Source: Thiobacillus thioparus DSM 505 (GTDB taxonomy: Bacteria; Pseudomonadota; Gammaproteobacteria; Burkholderiales; Thiobacillaceae). From it: 64,000 nt of DNA. How positions within the stretch are numbered: position 1 is the stretch's first letter; each line of letters opens with the position of its first letter. The position numbers and the translations under genes are program-made. The stretch lies in contig NZ_KB891316.1 of assembly GCF_000373385.1 (NCBI RefSeq), positions 878,493-942,492 on the forward strand, written 5' to 3'. Of the stretch, positions 17,847 to 26,731 are shown piece after piece. Under the pieces are notes generated by a model, which was not told the origin of the DNA, ran no database searches, and worked only from the letters and a program-made list of their open reading frames with translations.

Positions 17847-18766
17847 GCGGCCGGCAAGGCGTCGAGAATGGCGCGCGCGCCCTGCGCCAGCAGCTTGTCG
17901 GCCAGCGTCTGGCCGACCGCCTCGGGATCGGCCGCATCGCCTTCGGCACGATCCTGGATGAAACCGCTGCCGTCCGGATTCGCCACGAAGCCGTTCAACA
18001 CCAGCCGTCCCGCCTGTAGCACCGCGTGCGCCCCCAGCGGTACCTGGCAGCTGCCGCCGAGCACGCGGCTGACCTGGCGCTCGGCGCGCACGCAGGCGGC
18101 GGTCTCAGGATGGTTCAATGCAGTCAGCATGGCCGCCACGTCGCCATTGCCGCTTCGAATCTCGATGCCGAGCGCACCCTGGCCGGCGGCGGGAATGCTG
18201 TCTTCCACGGAAAGCAGGCTCTTGATGCGGTCGCCCAGCCCGAGCCGCTTGAGGCCGGCCGCGGCCAGCAGGATCGCGTCGAACTGGCCGTCGTCGAGTT
18301 TCTTCAAGCGGGTGCCGACGTTGCCGCGCAGCGGCTTTACCGCCAGGTGCGGGTAGCGCGCACGCAACTGCGCTTCGCGGCGCAGGCTGGAGGTGCCAAC
18401 CACACTGCCGGGCGGCAGCTCGGACAGGCGTTCATAGCGGTTCGACACGAAGGCGTCGCGCGGATCTTCGCGCTCGCCGATCACGGCGAGTGCGAAACCC
18501 GGCGGCAGTTCCATCGGCACGTCCTTCATCGAATGCACCGCCAGATCGGCCTCGCCGGCCTCCAGCGCAACCTCGAGCTCCTTGACGAACAGGCCCTTGC
18601 CGCCGATCTTGGATAGCGTGACGTCGAGGATCTGGTCGCCGCGCGTGGTCATGCCCAGGATATTCACCGTGCAACCGGGGTGCAGCGCGCGCAGGCGATC
18701 GCGAACATGCTCGGCCTGCCACATGGCAAGTGCACTTTCACGGGAAGCAATGGTCAGGGTATGCAT
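17843..18766 (-). CDS. hemC: Porphobilinogen deaminase (hydroxymethylbilane synthase)
   Basis: Polymerises four porphobilinogens on a dipyrromethane cofactor. The 307-residue protein has [86 protein letters not shown] and the cofactor-binding Cys in [21 protein letters not shown]. It is the first gene of the hem operon and diverges from a thioredoxin-like gene with 54 bp between starts. Confidence 0.95.
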   Translation of the reverse strand: MHTLTIASRESALAMWQAEHVRDRLRALHPGCTVNILGMTTRGDQILDVTLSKIGGKGLFVKELEVALEAGEADLAVHSMKDVPMELPPGFALAVIGEREDPRDAFVSNRYERLSELPPGSVVGTSSLRREAQLRARYPHLAVKPLRGNVGTRLKKLDDGQFDAILLAAAGLKRLGLGDRIKSLLSVEDSIPAAGQGALGIEIRSGNGDVAAMLTALNHPETAACVRAERQVSRVLGGSCQVPLGAHAVLQAGRLVLNGFVANPDGSGFIQDRAEGDAADPEAVGQTLADKLLAQGARAILDALPAA

Positions 18767-18820
18767 GGCGGTAGGAATAAACTGTTTGATTTGGCAAATG
18801 ATGGCGCGATACTGGCGATT

Positions 18821-19339
18821 ATGACGTACCCGAAACCACCCGCAGGAATGGCGACAATCGCACGACAGATCGCAGCCTGGGCCCTGATTTTAGCATGGGG
18901 CCTGGCGCTGTCCGGCGCTGCCCGCGCGGCAGACAGCCTGGTCCATGCCAAGGATTTCCAGGCCGACGCACGCACGGCCGCCAAGCGGCAGGTGCCCGTC
19001 CTGGTCGTCTTCACCACACCGCACTGCCCGTATTGCGAACGCGTCAAGCATGACTACCTGATCCCCATGCACAAGGACCCGGCCTACCGCAAGCGCGTCA
19101 TCATCCGCGAGGTCACCATCGGCACCACCGACCCCATGACCGACTTTGACGGCACGCCCACCACCGAAGGCGCTTTTGCTGCCGCGCACAAGATATTCAT
19201 GGTGCCCACCGTCCAGGTCTTCGACACCCAGGGCAACGGGGTCGGCGACCCCATCGTCGGCCTGCTGATCCCCGACTACTACTTCGGCTACCTGGAAAAC
19301 GCCATTGACGCAGGCGTGAGCAAAGTACGCGGCAAATAA
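18821..19339 (+). CDS. Exported thioredoxin-like protein (SoxW/DsbE-type)
   Basis: Periplasmic thiol protein of 172 residues. A hydrophobic signal segment lies near residues 12-35 ([21 protein letters not shown]); a thioredoxin fold follows with the active site [12 protein letters not shown] (CPYC) and the cis-proline region [10 protein letters not shown]. The CPYC dipeptide resembles glutaredoxins and some SoxW-type proteins. The ATG at 18821 is chosen because upstream residues overlap hemC; an alternative ATG lies at 18848. The partner is unknown; sulfur oxidation or cytochrome maturation are possible. Confidence 0.8.
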   Translation: MTYPKPPAGMATIARQIAAWALILAWGLALSGAARAADSLVHAKDFQADARTAAKRQVPVLVVFTTPHCPYCERVKHDYLIPMHKDPAYRKRVIIREVTIGTTDPMTDFDGTPTTEGAFAAAHKIFMVPTVQVFDTQGNGVGDPIVGLLIPDYYFGYLENAIDAGVSKVRGK

Positions 19340-19443
19340 TTGCGGCGCAGCCGGCATGGCCCGCCGATCGGTCGCGCCCCCGCGCGCATCGATTCTTCGA
19401 GCTTGGCAGGCTGCTAGAATCCCGCCATGCAGGACGTGCAGAC

Positions 19444-20085
19444 ATGAAAACCCTTCTGGCCGACGATCATCCGCTGATGCGCGAGGGCGTGCGACAGGTG
19501 TTATCGCAACTGGAACCGCCGGTCGAGATCATCGACGCCCACGATTACCCCAGCCTGTTCGCACAGACCGCGCTGCATACTGATCTCGATCTGGCGCTGG
19601 TGGATCTGAACATGCCCGGCTTCGTCGGCATGCAAGGAATCACGCAGTATCGCAGCCGTTTCCCCGACATTCCCCTGGTGGTCCTGTCCGCCTCCGAGTC
19701 GCCGCACGACATCCGCAATGCGCTGGAAGCCGGCGCGCTCGGCTACATTCCCAAGGCCGCGCCCACCGCCGTGATGCTGTCCGCGCTGCGGCAGGTGCTG
19801 GCGGGCAACATCTTCGTGCCGGCCTGCCTAGGCGACGGTAACAGCGGACTGCATATGGTGGCGCCGGCCGATTTCGAGGCCCTGCAGCATAGCGGGTTGA
19901 CTGCGCGCCAGCTCGAGGTGGCGCGCCTGTTGGCGCAAGGCTGCGCCAACAAGGCCATCGCCGGCATGCTGGCGATGTCGGAAAGCACGGTGAAAGTCCA
20001 CATCGCGGCGATTTTTCGCGCCCTAGACGTGACCAATCGAACCGAGGCCGTGCTCGCCATTCAGCGCTTGACCCATAATTCGTGA
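19444..20085 (+). CDS. LuxR/NarL-family response regulator
   Basis: Two-component transcription factor of 213 residues. The receiver has DDHPLMREGVRQV, phospho-acceptor Asp in LALVDLNMPGF, LSASES and YIPKAAPT (Lys). The C-terminal LuxR-type helix-turn-helix reads LTARQLEVARLLAQG then MSESTVKVHIAAIFRALDV and NRTEAV. It is translationally coupled to the kinase downstream: its TGA overlaps the GTG start of the kinase. The target genes cannot be told from sequence. Confidence 0.9.
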   Translation: MKTLLADDHPLMREGVRQVLSQLEPPVEIIDAHDYPSLFAQTALHTDLDLALVDLNMPGFVGMQGITQYRSRFPDIPLVVLSASESPHDIRNALEAGALGYIPKAAPTAVMLSALRQVLAGNIFVPACLGDGNSGLHMVAPADFEALQHSGLTARQLEVARLLAQGCANKAIAGMLAMSESTVKVHIAAIFRALDVTNRTEAVLAIQRLTHNS

Positions 20086-21998
20086 CCTCGCCGCGCGCCT
20101 GGCTCCGCCGCCTGTCGCCTTCCAGCATCCGCAGCCGGATGCTGATGATCGCCCTGCTGCCTGCACTGCTCGCCGAATTCAGCATGGTGGCCTACTTCAC
20201 CACGCAAGCGCTGGCCACGGCCGAAAAAGCCCTCCATGCGCGAGCCACCAGTTCGGTCCGCCATCTCGCCGACGCCTTGCCCTACGCGCTGATCAGCGGC
20301 GACATGGCCCTGGCCCGCCACCTGCTCGAGACCGAAGCCCGCAACAACCAGCTGGCGTTTGCCCGCATCACCGACCTCCATGGTCGTACGCTGGCGAGTA
20401 CCAGCGACACCTTGGACGCCGGACAGTTTGCCGAGCGCTACCGGCAGCGCGCCAGCATTTTCCTGCCCAGCACCGTGGTCCAGGACAACGCGCTGTTTCC
20501 GGCCGACCCGGCCGCCGCCAGCGACCTGCTGGGCGAAGTGGAAGTCAGCGTCAAGCTCGACCAGATCGCCGCGTTCAAGCGCAACTCCCTGATCCATGCC
20601 GTCCTTCTGATGCTGCTGGCCCTGGCGCTGACCGGCGCGCTGGCCTGGCGGCTGTCCAACCGGCTGGCCAGCCAGCTGCAACATGTCGGCCGCGTGGTGG
20701 GGCTGCTCGCCTGCGACGATCTCTCGGTGCGCACCCACTTGCCGCCCGAAGGCGAAGTCGGCGCCCTCGCCGCCGGTGTGAACAACATGGCCGAGGCCTT
20801 GCAGACGCACCGCGGCGAACTGGAACGGCGCATCCGCGAAGCCACCGCCGATCTCGCCGCCAAGAAAGACATGGCTGAACGCGCCAACCAGGCCAAGTCG
20901 CGCTTCTTCGCCGCGGCCAGCCACGACCTGCGGCAGCCGCTGCACGCCCTGTCGCTGTTCGTCGCTGCGCTGAAGGCCCGCAACCAGCAACCCGAGGCGC
21001 AAACCCTGATCGATAACATCGAAGCCTCCACCGCAGCCATGGAACTGCTGTTCAATGCGCTGCTCGACATTTCGCGGCTCGACGCCGGCACCATCGAAAC
21101 GCACCCGGTGCATTTTCCGCTGCAGAAGATGTTCGTCGAACTCGAACAACAGTTCGGTGCGCTGGCGGCGGAGAAGCAGTTGCGCCTGCGTTTCCGTCCG
21201 TGCGACGTTACCCTGTACAGCGACCCGCTACTGCTCGAGCGCATCCTCGTCAACCTGATCGCCAACGCCATCCGCTACACCGACGACGGCGGCATCCTGG
21301 TGGCCTGCCGACAGCGCGGCAACGTGGTGCGCATCAGCGTGATCGACACCGGACGCGGCATCCCGCCCGACCAGCAGGAGAGCGTATTCCAGGAATTCGT
21401 CCAGCTGCACAACCCGGCCCGCGACCGCAGCAAGGGCCTCGGACTCGGACTCGCCATCGTGTCGCGCCTCGGTCGGCTGCTGGGGCACCGGGTGGACCTG
21501 CTCTCGCGTCCGGGGCACGGCTCGGTATTCAGCATCGACGTGCCCAGTGGCGAAACGCGCCTGATCCTGCCGCCCACCCCCACGCATTCGCCCGGCTCCA
21601 TCCCGGCCGACGCGCTGGTACTGCTGGTGGACGACGAAAGCGCCATCCTGCGCGGCATGGCCGAACTGTTCGACAACTGGCAGATCGACCTGGTCACCGC
21701 CCACAGCGCCGACGAGGCCGAGCACTGGCTCACCAGCCTCGACCGCGTGCCCGACGTCATCGTGTCGGACTACCGCCTGCCCGACGACATCGACGGCATC
21801 GAGGTCATCGTCCGCCTGCGGCAGAAATTCGGCCACGACATTCCGGCCATCCTGGTCACCGGCGACACTGCACCCGACACCATCCTGCGCATCAGCCAGG
21901 CCGGCTTCCCCCTGCTGCACAAACCGCTGCGTCCCGCCAAACTGCGCGCCCTGCTGACCCACCTGATCCAGCAGGCACGGGCCACCGCCATGGGATAA
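20082..21998 (+). CDS. Hybrid sensor histidine kinase
   Basis: Membrane kinase of 638 residues starting at a GTG inside the stop of the response regulator gene. Two helices (about 19-41 and 170-190) bracket a ~130-residue periplasmic sensor. HAMP follows, then the phospho-accepting His281 in ASHDLRQPLHALSLF, the N-box LVNLIANAIRYTDDGG, the G-boxes DTGRGIPPDQQESVFQEF and GLGLGLAIVSRLGRLLG, and a C-terminal receiver (LLVDDESAILRG, Asp in VIVSDYRLPDD, Lys in LLHKPLRPAKL). It forms a phosphorelay pair with the LuxR-type regulator. The stimulus is unknown. Confidence 0.9.
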   Translation: MTSPRAWLRRLSPSSIRSRMLMIALLPALLAEFSMVAYFTTQALATAEKALHARATSSVRHLADALPYALISGDMALARHLLETEARNNQLAFARITDLHGRTLASTSDTLDAGQFAERYRQRASIFLPSTVVQDNALFPADPAAASDLLGEVEVSVKLDQIAAFKRNSLIHAVLLMLLALALTGALAWRLSNRLASQLQHVGRVVGLLACDDLSVRTHLPPEGEVGALAAGVNNMAEALQTHRGELERRIREATADLAAKKDMAERANQAKSRFFAAASHDLRQPLHALSLFVAALKARNQQPEAQTLIDNIEASTAAMELLFNALLDISRLDAGTIETHPVHFPLQKMFVELEQQFGALAAEKQLRLRFRPCDVTLYSDPLLLERILVNLIANAIRYTDDGGILVACRQRGNVVRISVIDTGRGIPPDQQESVFQEFVQLHNPARDRSKGLGLGLAIVSRLGRLLGHRVDLLSRPGHGSVFSIDVPSGETRLILPPTPTHSPGSIPADALVLLVDDESAILRGMAELFDNWQIDLVTAHSADEAEHWLTSLDRVPDVIVSDYRLPDDIDGIEVIVRLRQKFGHDIPAILVTGDTAPDTILRISQAGFPLLHKPLRPAKLRALLTHLIQQARATAMG

Positions 21999-22039
21999 TC
22001 CGTCTACAGCCTACCGCTCACTACTCACCACTCACCACC

Positions 22040-23440
22040 ATGCACATCCACATCCTCGGTATCTGCGGCACCTTCATGGGCGGCATCGCCGCCATCGCCC
22101 GCGCAGCCGGCCACACGGTCACCGGCTGCGACGCCAATGTCTACCCGCCCATGTCCGACCAGCTGCGCGCGCTCGGCATCGACCTCATCGAAGGCTTTGA
22201 TGCCAGCCAGGCCGACCTCAAGGCCGACATCTTCGTCGTCGGCAACGTCGTCACTCGCGGCAACCCCTTGATGGAAGCCATCCTCGAACGCGGCCTTGCG
22301 TATACCTCCGGCCCGCAATGGCTGGCCGACAACGTCCTGCGCGACAAATGGGTGCTCGCCGTCGCCGGCACCCACGGCAAGACCACCACCTCCGCCATGC
22401 TCGCGTGGATCCTAGACGACGCCCGCATGCGCCCCGGCTTTCTCATCGGCGGCGTGCCGCAGAATTTCGAAGTCTCCGCGCGGCTGACCGACACGCCCTT
22501 CTTCGTCATCGAGGCCGACGAATACGACACCGCCTTCTTCGACAAACGCTCCAAGTTCGTCCACTACCGTCCGCGCACCGTCATCCTCAACAACCTCGAA
22601 TACGACCACGCCGACATCTTCCCCGACCTCGCCGCCATCGAGACCCAGTTCCACCATCTGGTACGCACCGTCCCCGGCAACGGCCTCATCGTCGCCAACG
22701 GCACCGACGCCAACCTCGAGCGCGTGCTCACGCGCGGCTGCTGGACCCCGGTCGAGCAATTCGGTGGCACGGATGGCTGGAGCGCCGGCGAACCCGACGC
22801 CAACGGCCACTTCGACGTCCTCTTCAACGGCACGCTGCAGGGCCGCGTGAAGTGGGAGCTGATCGGCGAACACAACCGCATGAACGCACTCGCGGCGATT
22901 GCCGCCGCACGCCACGCCGGCGTGCCCGCCGCCACCGCGATCGACGCCTTGAGCCGTTTCGAGAACGTCAAGCGCCGCATGGAAATCCGCGGCGCCGTGC
23001 ACGGCATCACCGTCTACGACGACTTCGCCCACCATCCCACCGCCATCGCCACCACCGTCGAAGGCCTGCGGGCCAAGATCGGCAAGAGCCGCATCCTCGC
23101 CGTACTGGAGCCGCGTTCCAACACCATGAAGCTCGGCGTGATGAAAGCCCAACTACCCGACAGCCTCGTCGAGGCCGACCAGGTCTACTGCTACGGCGCC
23201 AACCTCGGCTGGGACCCTGCCGAGGCGTTGGCCCCATTGGGCGACAAGGCGCGCGTGTTCGACAACCTGGATAAATTGGTGAGCCAGCTGGTCGCCGATG
23301 CCCGTCCTGGCGACCATGTGCTGATGATGAGCAACGGGGGGTTCGGCGGCATTCACGCCAAGCTGCTGGATGCGCTGCATCATCACTATCACGAGGATAT
23401 TGTGTTGACGCCTATGCATCGGTATGGGGGGTATGCGTAA
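22040..23440 (+). CDS. mpl: UDP-N-acetylmuramate:L-alanyl-gamma-D-glutamyl-meso-diaminopimelate ligase
   Basis: Murein-recycling ligase that attaches the released tripeptide to UDP-MurNAc. The 466-residue Mur ligase has the N-terminal GICGTFMGGIAAIARAAGH site, the ATP P-loop AGTHGKTTTSAMLAW, EADEYDTAFFDKRSKF, HNRMNALAAIAAARHAG, and YDDFAHHPTAIATT then LEPRSNTMKLG. The HILGICGTFMGG beginning separates Mpl from MurC. It starts at the ATG at 22040, about 40 bp after the kinase gene. The 23455-24627 repeat region begins 14 bp after its stop. Confidence 0.94.
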   Translation: MHIHILGICGTFMGGIAAIARAAGHTVTGCDANVYPPMSDQLRALGIDLIEGFDASQADLKADIFVVGNVVTRGNPLMEAILERGLAYTSGPQWLADNVLRDKWVLAVAGTHGKTTTSAMLAWILDDARMRPGFLIGGVPQNFEVSARLTDTPFFVIEADEYDTAFFDKRSKFVHYRPRTVILNNLEYDHADIFPDLAAIETQFHHLVRTVPGNGLIVANGTDANLERVLTRGCWTPVEQFGGTDGWSAGEPDANGHFDVLFNGTLQGRVKWELIGEHNRMNALAAIAAARHAGVPAATAIDALSRFENVKRRMEIRGAVHGITVYDDFAHHPTAIATTVEGLRAKIGKSRILAVLEPRSNTMKLGVMKAQLPDSLVEADQVYCYGANLGWDPAEALAPLGDKARVFDNLDKLVSQLVADARPGDHVLMMSNGGFGGIHAKLLDALHHHYHEDIVLTPMHRYGGYA

Positions 23441-23454
23441 GTAAGGGACAGTTG

Positions 23455-23782
23455 CCGTTCGCCCTGAGCTTGTCGAAGGGCATGCTTGAAGTAGCTGGGT
23501 TCTTTGCAGGACTGCTGACCGTTGGCCGGGGGTAGCCCGGCAGCTAGTCACTTTTCTTGTCTCGCCAAGAAAAGTAACCAAAAGAAGGCGACCCCGACAG
23601 TCCCGAATTCCCGAAGATCAAGCGCGTCGGGTGGGCGGCAAAGAACTCGCCCCGCTTGTGCTGGACTGAATTGATTTTTGTGAGCGGGGCTCAAACACCT
23701 TTGCCGCTGATCCGCCCGACACGCTTGATCTTCGGCGGGGCTGTGAGGGGAGGAAAGTCAAAACCAGGACAGTGGTGACCAG
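23455..23782 (+). repeat. Structured ~330-bp repeat, left copy
   Basis: It begins with the widespread CCGTTCGCCCTGAGCTTGTCGAAGGGC-type motif (23455-23481). It then holds a GCCGGG/CCCGGC hairpin near 23524, the ACTTTTCTTG / CAAGAAAAGT hairpin (23550-23559 with 23566-23575), and a large hairpin whose arms are 23611-23643 and 23699-23735, with an inner GCCCCGC/GCGGGGC stem. A near-equal copy lies inverted at 24301-24627. No protein gene is seen in it; translated fragments are the spurious 'CPSFGYFSWASKKSN' type seen across proteobacterial genomes. Confidence 0.85.
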
Positions 23783-23868
23783 ATGCTTGTGGTTACCTAT
23801 TTTTGGCCCCACGCGAGCTGCTGATCGTTGGCAAGGACACCCGCAATGCACCAGAAGAGGATCCAGTC

Positions 23869-24255
23869 ATGGGAATTATTATCGGTCCGTTGTTTCTTAT
23901 CTATCTCGCCACGGCGATCACCTGTTTGCTGGTTCTGTTCCAAGGAACAAAGAATTCGGTTATCGGAATAAGGGAGTGGGGCTCAGCTATTGCCCTATTG
24001 CTAGCAATATTGGGCGGCGCCTTTGCGATATGGAAACTTTCGATCGCTTCGCTATGGTTTGCCGATGCCTTTTGGCTATGCTTTGCTGTCCTGCCCATAG
24101 TTCAATTATCGATTACAGGCATTGTCATGCGTTTTCAGGACAGTCCTTCTCTGAGATTTCGATTTAATGCTGTAGTCATTTTGCTTGCCGTGTCGATTTC
24201 CCCCTTCATTATCTATTGGTTGGCCGCGAAGCAACGGGGATTTAGCATGCACTAG
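23869..24255 (+). CDS. Small four-helix membrane protein of unknown function, inside inverted repeats
   Basis: A 128-residue protein that I do not recognise. The ATG at 23869 has AGAGG about nine bases upstream; the frame is open from a TTG at 23803. Hydrophobic segments lie near residues 3-24, 37-55, 62-88 and 99-117, with short charged loops and a basic C-terminus (AAKQRGFSMH), so it is probably an inner-membrane protein. Its base composition is visibly richer in A/T than all neighbours. It sits alone between two inverted structured repeats, with no transposase, toxin or immunity partner visible, which suggests recent acquisition. Confidence 0.6.
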   Translation: MGIIIGPLFLIYLATAITCLLVLFQGTKNSVIGIREWGSAIALLLAILGGAFAIWKLSIASLWFADAFWLCFAVLPIVQLSITGIVMRFQDSPSLRFRFNAVVILLAVSISPFIIYWLAAKQRGFSMH

Positions 24256-24300
24256 CCGAAGGGCATTGCGCCGGATGGCGGGCACAAGCACGCAAGCCAC

Positions 24301-24627
24301 CCAGTCACCACCGCCCTGGTTTTGACTTTTCCCCCTCACAGCCCCGCCGGAAATCGAGCCTGCCGGGCGGATCAGCGGCGAAGGTGTCTGAGCCCCGCCC
24401 ACAAAAAACAAAATTAAAATAGCCAGGCGGGGCGAGTTCTTCGCCGCCGGCTCGGCAGGCTCGATTTCCGGGAATTCGGGGATGTCGGGGTGCCCTTCTT
24501 TTGGTTACTTTTCTTGGGCAAGCAAGAAAAGTAACTTGCCGCCGGGCAACCCCCGGCCAACGGTCCGCAGTCCTGCAAAGAGCCCAGCTACAGCGTACAC
24601 GCCCTTCGACAAGCCCAGTACAAACGG
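24301..24627 (-). repeat. Structured ~330-bp repeat, right (inverted) copy
   Basis: Reverse-complement copy of 23455-23782 with the same order of parts. The large hairpin arms are 24347-24383 and 24439-24471. The arms differ from the left copy at many positions, yet pairing within each copy is kept by matching changes on both sides of the stem. It ends about 16 bp before the stop codon of the lysR gene at 24644. The 45 bases between the small gene and this copy hold no visible feature. Confidence 0.85.
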
Positions 24628-24643
24628 CCCCGAGACCAGCGTC

Positions 24644-25543
24644 CTAAGCGGCCTCCCCCAACGCCCCCACCAGATAATCAATAAACACCCGCACCTTCGG
24701 ACTCAGATGCCGATTCGACGGATACACCGCATAAATCCGCGCATCCTGCCCAGGCAGAAAATCCGCCAGAATCTCCACCAGCCGCCCCGCCCGAATATCC
24801 GGCTCCAGCCGGTAACTCGAACCCAGAATGATCCCCAGCCCCGCCATCGCAGCCCGCCGCAGGGCGTCGATATTGTTGGTGGAAAAATTGCCAGCCACCG
24901 GCACATTGAGGGGGCGGCCCTCGCTCACGAACGCCCAGCGGGTGTCGCCCGTCTCGTCGCTGCGCAGGTAACACAGGCAGTTGTGGTCGGCGAGGTCTTC
25001 CGGCCGTTGCGGCGTGCCGCGGCGTTCGAGATAGACGGGCGCAGCGCAGAGCATCTGGCGCACCGCAGTCAGGGACCGCGCCACCAGCAGTTCGCCGGGC
25101 TGGGCGGTAAGGCGCAGGGCGAGGTCGTAGCCGCTGTCGACCATATCCACCACCCGGTCGTCGCACACCAGTTCCACGCTCACTTCGGGGTAGCGCGCCA
25201 GGAAGCCCGGCAGCAGCGGGGCGATGCGCAGGCTGCCGAAGCCGACGGTCGCGCTGACGCGCAAGTGGCCGCGCGGTGCTTCATGCAGTCGGCTGACCGC
25301 GCGTTCGGCGGCGTCGGCCTCTTCGAGCATACGCACGCAATGCGCGTAGAACGCCGTGCCGGCTTCGGTCAGGCCGAGGCGGCGCGTGGTGCGCTGCAGC
25401 AGCCGCGCATCCAGCGATTTTTCCAGGCGCGCCACCTGCTTGCTGATGGCCGGCGCCGATACGCCCAGCTTGCGCGCGGTTTCCGAAAAGGACTGGTTCT
25501 GGACCACAAGGGTGAAGATGCGGGCAGCTTCCAGGTCGAGCAT
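24644..25543 (-). CDS. LysR-family transcriptional regulator
   Basis: DNA-binding regulator of 299 residues. The N-terminal winged helix reads LEAARIFTLVVQNQSFSETARKLGVSAPAISKQVARLE then TRRLGLTEAG, followed by the effector-binding region with VELVCDDRVVDMVDSGYDLALRL. It resembles the DsdC/YafC-type clade common beside transporters. The ATG at 25543 is taken; the longer frame would cross the operator at 25554-25576. It diverges from the EamA exporter, which is its likely target. Confidence 0.9.
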   Translation of the reverse strand: MLDLEAARIFTLVVQNQSFSETARKLGVSAPAISKQVARLEKSLDARLLQRTTRRLGLTEAGTAFYAHCVRMLEEADAAERAVSRLHEAPRGHLRVSATVGFGSLRIAPLLPGFLARYPEVSVELVCDDRVVDMVDSGYDLALRLTAQPGELLVARSLTAVRQMLCAAPVYLERRGTPQRPEDLADHNCLCYLRSDETGDTRWAFVSEGRPLNVPVAGNFSTNNIDALRRAAMAGLGIILGSSYRLEPDIRAGRLVEILADFLPGQDARIYAVYPSNRHLSPKVRVFIDYLVGALGEAA

Positions 25544-25553
25544 GGCAGACACT

Positions 25554-25576
25554 ATTGTTAACCACAGGGAAACAAT
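25554..25576. promoter_or_regulatory. Palindromic LysR-type operator (ATTGTT-N11-AACAAT)
   Basis: ATTGTT (25554-25559) and AACAAT (25571-25576) form a perfect 6-bp inverted repeat with an 11-base centre, fitting the T-N11-A rule for LysR boxes. It lies 11 bp before the lysR start and about 80 bp before the eamA start, where autorepression and control of the exporter would be expected. Confidence 0.65.
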
Positions 25577-25654
25577 CATATGCCTTCCGGGGGGATTTTT
25601 AACAAGACTCGAATGGCTACGCTACGCACATCGCATTGCTGCAAGGAGATCACG

Positions 25655-26599
25655 ATGTCCCGCGCTTCGCTTTTCCAGGCCATGGGCCTGCTGCTGCTTG
25701 CCGCCGTCTCCTGGGGCGGCATGTTCCAGGTCGCCAAGCCCTTGCTGCCGCAGATCGACGCGTTCCATATGACCGCCATCCGCTATGGGGGCGCCGCCTT
25801 TCTCTTCGCCGGCTTGCTGGCCTACCGCGAAGGGCGGGGCGCCTTCAGGTTCGAGGGTCGCGGCATGCTGCTCTGGCTATATGGCAGCCTGGGCTTTGCC
25901 GGCTTCAACCTGCTCGCGTTCACTGGTCTGGCGCACAGCCGACCCGAGCACGCTGCGGTCATCATGGCGCTGATGCCCTTGATGACCGCCCTCGTGAACT
26001 GGGGCATGCGCGGTACCCGCCCGGCCTCGCACACGCTGATCGCCATCGCCATCGCCTTGACCGGCGTGGTGCTGGTGGTGAGCAACGGCCATCTGTCCGC
26101 GCTGTCTGCCTCGAGCCAGGTCGACGGTGACCTGCTGCTGTTGCTCGGTGCACTGTGCTGGGTGTTCTACACCCTTGGGGCCGCACGCTTCACGCACTGG
26201 TCGCCGTTGCGCTACACCACGCTGACCTGTCTGCTGGGTGTGCTGAGCATCTTTGCCGCGACTGGGGCGATGACACATCTGGGCCACATTCATCCGCCCT
26301 CCATGGCGGCCGTGCAGGACGGACTATGGGCACTGGCCTACATGGTGGTGATCGGCGCGGTGATCGCCGTGCTGAGCTGGAACGCCGGCATCCGGAAGCT
26401 GGGCGCACTCAACGGCGTGCTGTTCATCAACTTCGTTCCGGTATCCGCGTTCGTCATCGGGGTCATCCTCGGCCATCGTTTCGGGCTTGCCGAACTGGCA
26501 GGCGCTGCGTTTGTCATCCTGGCACTGATATTCAACAGCCTGCTGAGCCAGCGCGCCAGTACCCGTGTGGCGGTGAACGCGATGGCGATGGCACGCTGA
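25655..26599 (+). CDS. EamA/RhaT-family (DMT superfamily) transporter
   Basis: Inner-membrane exporter of 314 residues with about ten helices and two EamA repeats. The first repeat starts LLLAAVSWGGMFQVAKPLLP with AIRYGGAAFLFAGLL; the second starts LLLLLGALCWVFYTLGAARF and ends FINFVPVSAFVIGVILGH. The ATG at 25655 follows AAGGAG at ideal spacing; a longer frame to 25580 lacks support. Substrates of such proteins include amino acids and metabolites; none can be assigned here. A strong hairpin follows at 26616-26643. Confidence 0.88.
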   Translation: MSRASLFQAMGLLLLAAVSWGGMFQVAKPLLPQIDAFHMTAIRYGGAAFLFAGLLAYREGRGAFRFEGRGMLLWLYGSLGFAGFNLLAFTGLAHSRPEHAAVIMALMPLMTALVNWGMRGTRPASHTLIAIAIALTGVVLVVSNGHLSALSASSQVDGDLLLLLGALCWVFYTLGAARFTHWSPLRYTTLTCLLGVLSIFAATGAMTHLGHIHPPSMAAVQDGLWALAYMVVIGAVIAVLSWNAGIRKLGALNGVLFINFVPVSAFVIGVILGHRFGLAELAGAAFVILALIFNSLLSQRASTRVAVNAMAMAR

Positions 26600-26615
26600 C
26601 GCACTGGCTATCATT

Positions 26616-26643
26616 GCGTACGGCCACTAGAGTGGCCGTACGC
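26616..26643 (+). terminator. Long hairpin after eamA, probable terminator
   Basis: Two perfect 13-bp arms (GCGTACGGCCACT / AGTGGCCGTACGC) with a two-base centre lie 17 bp after the eamA stop and are followed by CCTTTC. The T-tract is weak. Confidence 0.6.
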
Positions 26644-26731
26644 CCTTTCAACCTTCTCCCGGAATGCGTGGTAAGTTGTCGATCTGTAACAGCATCCACG
26701 ATATCAATACCTTGCGCACGCACGCCCCGGC

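Noticed and set aside
21200-22039. Long N-terminal extension of mpl overlapping the histidine kinase gene
   Set aside because: The extension is an out-of-frame reading of the kinase gene; Mpl homology begins exactly at the ATG at 22040.
23455-24627. Insertion sequence or composite transposon
   Set aside because: No transposase or recombinase frame exists in the inner segment, and no clear target-site duplication is visible, so it is listed as structured repeats with a gene, not as an IS.
24482-25561. Plus-strand frame starting in the right repeat and running opposite lysR
   Set aside because: Its beginning is the repeat translated (CPSFGYFSWASKKSN type) and the rest is antisense to the LysR gene.
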